Origin: WHSP01 sp040905505
GTDB lineage: Bacteria; Gemmatimonadota; Gemmatimonadetes; Longimicrobiales; Longimicrobiaceae
Reading direction: 5' to 3'
Assembly (NCBI GenBank): GCA_040905505.1
Contig: JBBDRL010000005.1
Span: forward strand, 1-13,770
DNA length: 13,770 nt
This document shows, piece by piece, positions 1 to 7,986 of the stretch. A model generated the notes under the pieces. The model saw only the letters and a list, made by a program, of their open reading frames with translations. It was not told the DNA's origin and made no database searches. How positions within the stretch are numbered: the stretch's first letter is position 1; every line of letters begins with the position of its first letter. A program made the translations under genes and the position numbers.

Positions 1-59
1 AACGGCGATGGAGCGACAGGTGATGAGAGTGCCTTTTAGTTTTCCCCTCTATAGACGGC

Positions 60-112
60 GAAGCGGCACCCCCATTTCTGGAAGTGCCGCTTCAATCAGC
101 GTTTAGCTGATT
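60..112. terminator. Tandem hairpins downstream of ssb
   Basis: Two perfect inverted repeats follow one another 3' of ssb. The first met by minus-strand transcription has stem AATCAGC (94-100) / GCTGATT (106-112) with a 5-base loop. The second has a 10-bp stem, GAAGCGGCAC (60-69) / GTGCCGCTTC (84-93), with a 14-base loop. Neither is followed by a clear U-tract on either strand. They may end or stabilise the ssb transcript rather than act as a classical intrinsic terminator. No gene start is visible in bases 1-59. Confidence 0.45.
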
Positions 113-149
113 ACCGACTCATCAGAGCAACAGCCTCAGAGAGTACCTC

Positions 150-632
150 CTAGAACGGAAGGTCGTCCTCGCCCTCGGGGAAATCGGAGGAGAAGTCGTC
201 GTAGGTGGGCTCGTCCTGGTTTCCCTTGCCGCCCGCAGGCGCGGTCTGCTTGGCGCGATTCTGGAACCCGCCCCCGCCGCCGCCGCCCGACGGACCCTCG
301 CGGCCGCCGAGCATGACGAACTCGCGGCAGCGGATCTCGGTCGAGTACTTGGTGACGCCGTCCTTGTCCTCGTAGGAGCGGTATTCGATCTCGCCCTCGA
401 CGTAGACGGAGTCACCCTTCTTGAGGTACTTGTCGGCCACGTCGGCGAGCTTCTCCCAGAGCACGATCCTGTGCCACTCGGTCTTTTCCTGCTTCTGGCC
501 TGATTTGTCCGTCCAACTGCGGCTCGTCGCGACCGACAGGTTGGCGACTCTCGCACCGCTCGCGATGCTCCTGACCTCCGGGTCGGCGCCCAGATTGCCG
601 ATGATGATGGCTTTGTTCACGCTGCGGGACAC
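150..632 (-). CDS. ssb: Single-stranded DNA-binding protein
   Basis: SSB coats single-stranded DNA during replication, recombination and repair and recruits partner proteins through its acidic tail. The 160-residue product has a complete N-terminal OB fold (about residues 3-109: VNKAIIIGNLGADPEVR, TEWHRIVLWEKLAD, VYVEGEIEYRSY). A Gly-rich disordered linker follows (about 110-140, with a run of Gly), then an acidic tip ending EGEDDLPF, the usual SSB interaction peptide in slightly altered form. The start is GTG, supported by AGGAGG at 637-642 on the minus strand, 4 bases upstream. The gene lies 162 bases after rimI and may have its own promoter at 749-776. Length and architecture are normal for the family. 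The identification is secure. Confidence 0.97.
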   Translation of the reverse strand: MSRSVNKAIIIGNLGADPEVRSIASGARVANLSVATSRSWTDKSGQKQEKTEWHRIVLWEKLADVADKYLKKGDSVYVEGEIEYRSYEDKDGVTKYSTEIRCREFVMLGGREGPSGGGGGGGFQNRAKQTAPAGGKGNQDEPTYDDFSSDFPEGEDDLPF

Positions 633-730
633 GAGTCCTCCTGGGGTTGGGGATTACGGGGATGGTGAGGTGGGCTCCGGCGAACCGCGCTGCCTCTTCG
701 TCCCATCGAAGCGGACCGACGGGTGCGCCG

Positions 731-744
731 CCCGTCCGGACGGG
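731..744. promoter_or_regulatory. Perfect 14-base palindrome upstream of ssb
   Basis: CCCGTCCGGACGGG is perfectly self-complementary. A further GACGGG at 718-723 can pair with CCCGTC at 731-736, so two alternative hairpins compete for the same segment. The palindrome sits about where transcription would begin from the candidate ssb promoter, so it could be an operator or a leader RNA switch. The high GC content makes chance pairing likely enough that this stays tentative. Confidence 0.3.
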
Positions 745-748
745 AGAC

Positions 749-776
749 AATCTAGGCCGCAGGCGCGCCGGGGCAA
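749..776 (-). promoter_or_regulatory. Candidate sigma-70-like promoter for ssb
   Basis: On the minus strand TTGCCC (771-776) and TAGATT (749-754) are separated by 16 bases, each matching 4 of 6 consensus positions. Start of transcription would be near 742, giving an ssb leader of about 110 bases. Vegetative promoter preferences in this lineage are not certain, so confidence is low. Confidence 0.3.
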
Positions 777-794
777 CGCCTTGTGACCCGCCGG

Positions 795-1265
795 TCAGAC
801 CAGGTCCTTCCGCATCACCAGCGCGTCTTCCGATGGACGCGCGTAATAGTTCCTGCGGCGACCGACGACGCTGAACCCGCACTGCTCGTACAGCGATCGC
901 GCGGTGTCGTTCGACTCACGGACCTCGAGGAAGCACTCGCGGACGCCCCGGTTCAGCAGCCGCACGAGGACCTCCTCGATGAGCCGCCGCCCGGTGCCCT
1001 GGCCGCGCTCGGAGGGCCTGACCGCCACGTTGCCGAGCTCCGCCTGCGACCCGACCCACCAGCAGACCGCGTAGCCGACGAGGTCTTCCTCGCGCATCGC
1101 GCCGAGCAGCTCGGAGTCGTCCCTGCCCAGGAGCCCCTGAAAGGTGGTCTCACGCCACGGCATGCTGAACGAGTCCCGCTCGATCGGCATCACCTTCGGC
1201 AGGTCTGCGACCGAGAGCGACCGCACGACGAGGTCCCGCGGCCGCTGCTCGCGCTGGGCGTTCAC
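795..1265 (-). CDS. rimI: Ribosomal protein S18-alanine N-acetyltransferase RimI
   Basis: This is a GNAT-fold enzyme that transfers acetyl from acetyl-CoA to the N-terminal alanine of ribosomal protein S18. The 156-residue product shows the acetyl-CoA loop in LGNVAVRPSERGQGTGRRLI (residues 77-96; RGQGTG is the pyrophosphate-binding motif), then FLEVRESNDTARSLYEQCGF (112-131) and RRNYYARPSEDALVM (137-151), all typical of RimI. The GTG start overlaps the tsaB stop in a GTGA tetramer (1262-1265), indicating translational coupling. A purine-rich GGGAGGGGAG lies 5 bases upstream. The tsaE-tsaB-rimI order is common in bacteria. A generic GNAT is the only alternative, and context argues against it. 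Confidence 0.95.
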   Translation of the reverse strand: MNAQREQRPRDLVVRSLSVADLPKVMPIERDSFSMPWRETTFQGLLGRDDSELLGAMREEDLVGYAVCWWVGSQAELGNVAVRPSERGQGTGRRLIEEVLVRLLNRGVRECFLEVRESNDTARSLYEQCGFSVVGRRRNYYARPSEDALVMRKDLV

Positions 1266-2140
1266 GACGCTCCCCTCCCTGCTTCCGGACCATCCGCTGC
1301 CCCCTGCTTTCGCGCCGCCTTTCCATCACCCTCCGTCGCGGTTTCATCCGTGTTCGCCTGGCGCCCGGCGACATCCGTCTCCGTCGGGGGCGCGGCGGCG
1401 GCCGTGTCAGCCCGGGGCACGGCGGCATCCGTCTCCGCCCGGCGCGCGGCGGCGATCCGCTCGGCGCCCGAGGCGCGGAGGTAGTCGGGCTGCCAGGCCG
1501 CGGGGTCGGCGACGCGTCCCCTTTCCGGCCAGGTCTCGGCCAGCCAGATCAGGGCGGCGGCGCGGGGGACGCCGAAGTGTGACGGCGCACATCGGCCGAC
1601 CCCGGCGGTGGTCAGCTCCTTCGCGTGCCGTTCGGCACCATCGCCCAGAAACAGCACATCACCTCCCGACGAGCGCATCCTCTGGATCAGTTCGTCGACG
1701 CTGAGCGCCCGGGGCGGGAGCACGGCCTCGATCCCGTCACCGAACCGGTAGCAGGCGGCGAACACGTCGCGGCCGCGCGCGTCGAACAGCGCGCAGACGG
1801 GCCCCGCGGCCGACCAGGCCTGCGCGGCGGCCGCGAGCAGGCTCGAGTAGGCGAAGAGCGGCACTTCCAGCCCCTGAACGATCCCCTTCGCGGTGGCTCC
1901 AGCGATCCGGAGCCCCGTGAACGAGCCGGGCCCGGCCCCGACGACGACCCCGCCGAGGTCGGCAGGCTTCAACCCGGCGGAGCGGATCGCGTAGTCGACC
2001 GCCGGCATGAGCGCGGACGAGTGGCCGCCGGCGACCCGCAGCGACACCTCGGCCAGCACGTGTCCAGCGGCCCCGACCGCCACGGACCCAGTCGAGGTGG
2101 ATGAATCGATCGCGAGTAGCGGCCCGGCCGATCCGCTCAC
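1262..2140 (-). CDS. tsaB: tRNA t6A biosynthesis protein TsaB, with extended tail
   Basis: TsaB is the inactive ASKHA-fold partner of TsaD in the TsaBDE complex that makes N6-threonylcarbamoyladenosine at tRNA position 37. The 292-residue product has LLAIDSST (8-15), the family signature GAGPGSFTGLRI (68-79) and the usual ending PDYLRAS (218-224). The GTG start at 2140 overlaps the tsaE stop (GTGA, 2137-2140), and GGGGAG lies 5 bases upstream. A longer frame reaching to 2326 would run through tsaE and is rejected. The family usually ends soon after the PDYLR motif, near 230 residues. Here an extra Ala/Thr/Asp-rich tail of about 65 residues follows, with a 9-residue repeat (236-271). The tail looks disordered and has no recognised function. 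Confidence 0.95.
   Translation of the reverse strand: MSGSAGPLLAIDSSTSTGSVAVGAAGHVLAEVSLRVAGGHSSALMPAVDYAIRSAGLKPADLGGVVVGAGPGSFTGLRIAGATAKGIVQGLEVPLFAYSSLLAAAAQAWSAAGPVCALFDARGRDVFAACYRFGDGIEAVLPPRALSVDELIQRMRSSGGDVLFLGDGAERHAKELTTAGVGRCAPSHFGVPRAAALIWLAETWPERGRVADPAAWQPDYLRASGAERIAAARRAETDAAVPRADTAAAAPPTETDVAGRQANTDETATEGDGKAARKQGAADGPEAGRGAS
1328..1435 (-). repeat. Degenerate 27-base repeat encoding the TsaB tail
   Basis: Four consecutive 9-residue units, ETDAAVPRA, DTAAAAPPT, ETDVAGRQA and NTDETATEG, are encoded here in frame. At DNA level CATCCGTCTCCG recurs exactly at 1372-1383 and 1426-1437, a 54-base spacing equal to two units. Expansion by slippage in GC-rich DNA is the simplest explanation. 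Confidence 0.55.
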
Positions 2141-2634
2141 CCGTTCTCCCCGGGCAACGGGATCGGCGGCGGCTCGCCGACGGGCCGGACCTCGACGCGT
2201 CTCAGCGCGCGAGGCTCGATCATGGCGCGGGGACCTGGCTGCTCGCCCGCTTCGCCTTCCTCGACTTCGCTCAAGGTTATCTCCCATCGCGGCTCCGGCA
2301 GCAGGCCCTCGGCGCGCTCGGGCCACTCGATCAGAACCATCTCATCCTCTTCCGGCAACTCGGACCAGCCGAGCTCCCAGACCTCCTCCGGATCCTCCAG
2401 CCGATAAAGGTCGACGTGCACCACGGCCACTCCGCGCTTGCCGCGATACCGGATCAGGAGGTTGTAGGTAGGTGACGGAACCGGCCCCGAAATCCCCGCG
2501 CCTCTCGCGATTGCCCGGGCCAGCGTCGTCTTCCCGGCTCCCAGGTCTCCCCGGAGCGCGATCACGAGCGGCACGGCGGCGGTCCGACCGATCTGTTCGC
2601 CCCAGGCGGTGACGTCGGATTCGGTTAACTGCAT
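2137..2634 (-). CDS. tsaE: tRNA t6A biosynthesis ATPase TsaE
   Basis: TsaE is the P-loop ATPase that resets the TsaBD complex during tRNA t6A synthesis. The 165-residue product has Walker A GDLGAGKT (29-36), the switch-like SPTYNLL (54-60), HVDLYRLEDPEEVWELGW (73-90) and LIEWPER (101-107), the full TsaE set in order. The ATG at 2634 (MQLTESDV) matches the family start. A TTG-initiated frame to 2721 adds 29 residues without family character. No good ribosome-binding site is visible; only a weak GAG lies about 7 bases upstream. The C-terminal 40 residues are Pro/Glu/Arg-rich and variable. This is the first gene of the tsaE-tsaB-rimI operon, coupled to tsaB by a GTGA overlap. It is separated from uvrB by a repeat-filled spacer. 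Confidence 0.95.
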   Translation of the reverse strand: MQLTESDVTAWGEQIGRTAAVPLVIALRGDLGAGKTTLARAIARGAGISGPVPSPTYNLLIRYRGKRGVAVVHVDLYRLEDPEEVWELGWSELPEEDEMVLIEWPERAEGLLPEPRWEITLSEVEEGEAGEQPGPRAMIEPRALRRVEVRPVGEPPPIPLPGENG

Positions 2635-2828
2635 TTTACGCTCAAGACGCAGCGTGGGCGCTAAGAACGGTGGGTAGAGGATGGTCGCACCGACACCCGA
2701 CCAGCGGCACCCCAGGTCCAACGCCGGAAGGTCCGGGATCGCGTATCTTCAATGGGGAGCGCATGATCTGACAGTTGAGAGCCGATGGATAGCAGGTGAC
2801 TGGCAACTTCTGATAGTCACGAAGTGAT

Positions 2829-2864
2829 CGCTCCCCGGTCGTCGTTCCGAGGGGAGCGAGGAAC
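2829..2864. repeat. Overlapping inverted repeats
   Basis: CGCTCCCC (2829-2836) pairs perfectly with GGGGAGCG (2851-2858) over a 14-base loop. GTTCC (2844-2848) pairs with GGAAC (2860-2864) and overlaps it, so only one hairpin can form at a time. The second has the form GTTCC-core-GGAAC, echoing the ATCCC-core-GGGAT layout at 2891-2911, which suggests related palindromic repeat units. Confidence 0.5.
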
Positions 2865-2890
2865 CTGTAGGTCGAGATCGATAAGTCCAG

Positions 2891-2946
2891 ATCCCTCACG
2901 TTGTTCGGGATGACATTGTCTCGTTGTTCGGGTTGACATTGTCGTC
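2891..2946. repeat. 23-base tandem repeat with palindromic core
   Basis: TTGTTCGGGATGACATTGTC (2901-2920) recurs at 2924-2943 with one change (A to T), a period of 23 bases. The first copy pairs with upstream ATCCC (2891-2895) through GGGAT (2907-2911). The layout ATCCCTC...CGGGATGACA resembles intergenic palindromic repeats I have seen in soil bacteria. That resemblance is recollection, not a search result. Confidence 0.6.
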
Positions 2947-3020
2947 TCGTTGAACTCGTCTTCGCGTCCTTGCCCGTCCGCGTCGAGCCCCCTCTGCGTC
3001 TTTGCGGCTAACGGCCGTCC

Positions 3021-5048
<2,028 letters not shown>

Positions 5049-5053
5049 GAAAG

Positions 5054-5074
5054 ACGGGTTACCGGTTGCCAGTG
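5054..5074. repeat. Heptamer array, left, near uvrB start
   Basis: Three consecutive 7-base units, ACGGGTT, ACCGGTT and GCCAGTG, end 6 bases upstream of the chosen uvrB GTG. On the uvrB strand they read as AACCGGT-type units. They belong to the same family as 5109-5122 and are inverted relative to 5718-5752. Confidence 0.6.
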
Positions 5075-5108
5075 ACGCTGCTACGGCGAAGCCGTGCACC
5101 GAACTACG

Positions 5109-5122
5109 ACCAGTTGCCAGTT
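5109..5122. repeat. Heptamer pair, left, after four-helix stop
   Basis: ACCAGTT and GCCAGTT stand in tandem 13 bases beyond the four-helix gene's stop codon. They match the RCCRGTT consensus of the array at 5054-5074 in the same orientation. Confidence 0.55.
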
Positions 5123-5135
5123 AACAACACGGCAA

Positions 5136-5641
5136 CTACGACAGCGATTGGATGAACTTCGTGAGCATACGGCGTAAAGCGCTGAGTCGCAGACTGAGCG
5201 GCTCATACGCGTCCGCTGGAAGATAGCTCAGGTGGCGGCAGAGCAGGAGGTGGTACTCCAATTCGTTGAGTGATCCGGTCGCGATCCGGCAGAACCGCGC
5301 GAGTTCGGGCTCGGTGCCCGGCCCGGTGCCTTCGGCGATACTGGCCGGGATCGACGAGGCCGACCTTCGAATTTGNNNNNNNNNNNNNNNNNNNNNNNNN
5401 NNNNNNNNNNNNNNNNNNNNNNNNNNNNNNNNNNNNNNNNNNNNNNNNNNNNNNNNNNNNNNNNNNNNNNNNNNNGCCCGGTGCCTTCGGCGATACTGGC
5501 CGGGATCGACGAGGCCGACCTTCGAATTTGAGCCGACAACCCGTACATCTCCTCCCTCGGAAGACCGAACGCCAGCTTATACACGTCCAGCACCAGCGCG
5601 TGCGCATCCTGCCACACGAGCAACTTCCGATAATCGCTCAT
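5136..5641 (-). CDS. Four-helix-bundle protein (S23/Avd-like), split by a false gap
   Basis: This belongs to the four-helix-bundle family that includes proteins encoded in 23S rRNA intervening sequences and the Avd accessory protein of diversity-generating retroelements; the cellular role of free-standing members is unknown. As deposited, 100 Ns break the frame. The 55 bases at 5321-5375 recur exactly at 5476-5530; removing one copy and the Ns (155 bases) joins both halves in frame. The result is 116 residues: MSDYRKLLVWQDAHALV, GLSAQIRRSASSIPASIAEG, then ELARFCRIATGSLNELEYHL and a final helix ending KFIQSLS and TAG at 5136-5138. IRRSASSIPASIAEG and the ARGS-like IATGSLNELEYHL are family hallmarks. 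The ATG has GAGG 6 bases upstream. Heptamer arrays lie on both sides. No reverse transcriptase or rRNA is near. Confidence 0.88.
5321..5530. other. Assembly gap flanked by identical 55-base ends
   Basis: Bases 5321-5375 and 5476-5530 are identical and lie immediately on either side of exactly 100 Ns. Contig ends that overlap by a k-mer length but were scaffolded with a fixed gap would give this picture. Joining them restores an open reading frame, so the real sequence very probably contains one copy and no gap. Confidence 0.92.
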
Positions 5642-5717
5642 TTTGGGCCTCAGAAGGTAGGATGTCCAACGCAGAAAAAGGTACGCTACCTACGTAGAAT
5701 GCGACTTCTCCCGATGC

Positions 5718-5752
5718 AACTGGCAGCTGGTAACCGGTAACCGGCAACCGCC
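5718..5752. repeat. Heptamer array, right of four-helix gene
   Basis: Five consecutive 7-base units, AACTGGC, AGCTGGT, AACCGGT, AACCGGC and AACCGCC, fill the space between the four-helix leader and the relA stop. The consensus AACYGGY is the reverse complement of the left-side RCCRGTT units. Confidence 0.7.
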
Positions 5753-5770
5753 GAGGCCGTCAGGCCTCGG
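5751..5770 (-). terminator. GC-rich hairpin over the relA stop codon
   Basis: CCGAGGCC (5751-5758) and GGCCTCGG (5763-5770) form a perfect 8-bp stem with a 4-base loop. On the coding strand the loop is TGAC, so the relA stop TGA sits in the loop. No U-tract follows. It may slow or end transcription, or protect the 3' end. Confidence 0.35.
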
Positions 5771-7982
5771 CCGTAAGGTCGCTCGTCCCGAAATGCTCCC
5801 GCCGTTCCACGCTCAGCACGCCCTTCACCTTCCGGACCGAGTTCATCACCCGCTTCAGGTGGTCGAGGTTCTCGACCTCCACGACGAACTCGCCGCGCAT
5901 CCCCATCTCCTCGGCCTGGATGTTGACGCTCTTGATGTTGGTCTGCGCGGTGGTGATCGTGCTGGCGATGTCGGCGACGAGGCCGCGGCGGTCGGTACCC
6001 TCGAGCTCGAGCCGGACGAAGAAGCGCTCGCCGGACTCGGCTTCCCACTCGATCTCGACGCGCCGCTCGGGGTGGTCGGCGAGGTTGAGGACGTTGGGAC
6101 AGTCGTTCCGGTGGATCGAGACGCCGCGTCCGCGGGTGATGTACCCGATGACCTCGTCGCCCGGCACCGGCTGACAGCACTGGGAGTAGCGGACCATCAG
6201 GTTCTCCATCCCCTGGATCCGTACGCCCGGCGACTTGCCGCGGACGCGGGAAACGAGCCGGTCGAAGGCGGTCGGAGGGCGGTCGGGCTCGGACGCCTCG
6301 GGCGCGTTGGGCCACAGCTCGCGGAAGACCTGTACAGGGCCGACGTCGCCGCGGCCGATCGCTGCGAAGAGGTGGTCCTTGTCGGGGAACTCGAGCGCCT
6401 GCGCGACTTCCTCGAAGCGGTCTTCGCCGACCTTCCCGCGCCGCGTCTTCCGGATCTCCCGCTCGATGAACTCCTTCCCCAGCCGCACCGAGCTGTCGAA
6501 CTCCTCTTCCTTGATCCACTGCCGGATCTTGTTCCGCGCCCGCGCCGTCTTCACGAACGCCAGCCAGTCGCGCGAAGGGCGCTGCTTGCTGTCGGTCAGG
6601 ATCTCGACGGTATCGCCGTTGCGCAGCTCGCGCGAGAGCGGGGAGATGCGGCCGTTGACCTTCGCGCCCGCGCACCGGATCCCCACCTCGGTGTGGACGG
6701 CGAAGCCGAAGTCGATGGGGGTCGCGCCGCGCGGGAGCTGCTTCACGTCGCCCTGCGGCGTGAAGACGAAGATCTCGTCCTGGAAGAGGTCGATCTTCAG
6801 GAACTCCATGAACTCTTCCGGCTCGCGCGTCTCCTGCTGCCACTCCAGCACCTGCCGGAACCAGGACAGCGTCTCATCGACCTCGTTGCCGTCGCGCGCG
6901 CCCTCCTTGTACTTCCAGTGCGCCGCGATGCCGTACTCCGCTGTGCGGTGCATCTCGCGCGTGCGGATCTGGATCTCGTAGAGACGCCCGCCGGGGCCGA
7001 AGATGGTGGTGTGGAGCGACCGGTAGAGGTTGGACTTCGGGGTGGCGATGTAGTCGTGGAAGCGCTCCTGCAGCGGCGTCCATTTGTTGTGGATGATGCC
7101 GAGCGCGTGATAACAGTCCGCGACGGTCTCGACCACGACCCGCATCGCCATCAGGTCGTAGATCTCCTCGTACGGCTTGTCGCGCTTGATCATCTTGCGG
7201 TGGATCGACCAGAGATGCTTCGGTCGGCCCGTCACCTCGCAGTCGATGCCGGCTTCGCGGAGGTCGGCGGCCAGTGGCTCGCGCAGATGCTCGAGCTGCT
7301 GCTCCCGCTCGTGCCGCTTCTCGGTGATCTTCTTCGCCAGGTCCCGATACGCCTCGGGCTCCAGGAACTTGAACGACAGATCCTCCAGCTCCCACTTGAT
7401 CGTCGCCACACCGAGCCGGTGCGCGAGCGGCGCGTAGATCTCGCGCGTCTCCATCGCGATCCGGCGGCGCTTCTCCTCACGCAGGTGCTCCAGCGTCCGC
7501 ATGTTGTGCAGCCGGTCCGCCAGCTTGATCAGGATCACCCGCGCGTCCTGCGCCATCGACAGCAGCAGCTTGCGATAGTTCTCGACCTGCTGCTCCGTGT
7601 TCGTCCGGAACTGCACCCGCGCGATCTTCGTCAGCCCGTCGACCACCCGCCTCGCCTCGTCGCCGAAGGCCCCCTGCACGTCCTCCAGCGTCGCGCCCGT
7701 GTCCTCGACGACGTCGTGGATGAGCGCGCAGGTCAGCGTCACCGAGTCCAGGTGCAGTTCGGCCAGGATCTCCGCCACCTCCTGGCAGTGGACGATGAAG
7801 TCCTCGCCCGAATGCCGCTTCTGCCCCTCGTGCGCCGCCTTGCTGAACTCGTACGCCTTCGCGATCATCTCGAGGTCGAGACGATCGGCGTAGACGTCCA
7901 GCTTGGCGAACAGGCTCGCCGGGAGAACCGTGCGGGCGTGGTCGCGGGCGGCGTCGAGGGCTTCGGCGGTGGCAGGGGGCAT
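5760..7982 (-). CDS. relA/spoT: Bifunctional (p)ppGpp synthetase/hydrolase, Rel/SpoT type
   Basis: This enzyme makes and breaks the alarmone (p)ppGpp and so sets the stringent response. The 740-residue protein has the full long-RSH layout. The HD hydrolase keeps its metal and catalytic residues (H65, H89-D90, E93-D94, D156 in LADRLHN). The synthetase has SIHRKM, D276 in EIYDLMAMRV and E336 in YEIQIRT. TGS (about 402-463), a CC/zinc-finger-like region with CC at 602-603 and a C-terminal ACT domain (about 655-728) follow. Both activities therefore look intact. The RXKD motif linked to bifunctional Rel reads RFHD (307-310). The ATG is the only sensible start but has no Shine-Dalgarno site; a heptamer array begins 4 bases upstream. 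It is the only long RSH in the window. Confidence 0.95.
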   Translation of the reverse strand: MPPATAEALDAARDHARTVLPASLFAKLDVYADRLDLEMIAKAYEFSKAAHEGQKRHSGEDFIVHCQEVAEILAELHLDSVTLTCALIHDVVEDTGATLEDVQGAFGDEARRVVDGLTKIARVQFRTNTEQQVENYRKLLLSMAQDARVILIKLADRLHNMRTLEHLREEKRRRIAMETREIYAPLAHRLGVATIKWELEDLSFKFLEPEAYRDLAKKITEKRHEREQQLEHLREPLAADLREAGIDCEVTGRPKHLWSIHRKMIKRDKPYEEIYDLMAMRVVVETVADCYHALGIIHNKWTPLQERFHDYIATPKSNLYRSLHTTIFGPGGRLYEIQIRTREMHRTAEYGIAAHWKYKEGARDGNEVDETLSWFRQVLEWQQETREPEEFMEFLKIDLFQDEIFVFTPQGDVKQLPRGATPIDFGFAVHTEVGIRCAGAKVNGRISPLSRELRNGDTVEILTDSKQRPSRDWLAFVKTARARNKIRQWIKEEEFDSSVRLGKEFIEREIRKTRRGKVGEDRFEEVAQALEFPDKDHLFAAIGRGDVGPVQVFRELWPNAPEASEPDRPPTAFDRLVSRVRGKSPGVRIQGMENLMVRYSQCCQPVPGDEVIGYITRGRGVSIHRNDCPNVLNLADHPERRVEIEWEAESGERFFVRLELEGTDRRGLVADIASTITTAQTNIKSVNIQAEEMGMRGEFVVEVENLDHLKRVMNSVRKVKGVLSVERREHFGTSDLTAEA

Positions 7983-7986
7983 AAAG

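Larger units (their letters stand above)
2635..3020. other. Intergenic spacer rich in short repeats, uvrB to tsaE
   Basis: No convincing gene is present in these 386 bases. From left to right they hold a near-copy of the heptamer motif (ACTGGCAACT, about 2799-2808) inside a GTGACT/AGTCAC hairpin (2796-2820). Next come two overlapping inverted repeats (2829-2864), a 23-base tandem pair (2901-2946), and a stretch with GCGTCTTTGCGG and TTCGCGTCCTTGC (about 2959-3008). The tsaE promoter should lie here on the minus strand, but no convincing -35/-10 pair was found. Confidence 0.7.
5054..5752. mobile_element. Candidate element: four-helix gene between inverted heptamer arrays
   Basis: Heptamers reading RCCRGTT on the plus strand (5054-5074 and 5109-5122) lie left of the four-helix gene. 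Heptamers reading AACYGGY, their reverse complement, lie to its right (5718-5752), giving inverted borders. Small hairpins with 3-base loops sit inside each side: ACGGC/GCCGT (5083-5095) and AGGTA/TACCT (5679-5691). After removing the assembly artefact the unit is about 545 bases. There is no transposase, reverse transcriptase or visible target duplication. The element idea is inference from layout only; ordinary clustering of intergenic repeats is the alternative. Confidence 0.3.

Noticed and set aside
113..135. Hammerhead ribozyme core (CTGATGA on the minus strand)
   Set aside because: The required GAAA segment and flanking stems are absent.
1262..2326. Longer tsaB with 62 extra N-terminal residues
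   Set aside because: The extension overlaps tsaE in another frame and is Arg/Ala-rich. The GTG at 2140 with GGGGAG upstream and the GTGA overlap is far better.
2642..2899. Small minus-strand open frame of 85 codons before tsaE
   Set aside because: It is built from intergenic repeats and hairpins, overlaps the tsaE start region and resembles no known protein.
5136..5641. Diversity-generating retroelement, suggested by the Avd-like four-helix protein
   Set aside because: No reverse transcriptase, template repeat or variable target gene is in the window.
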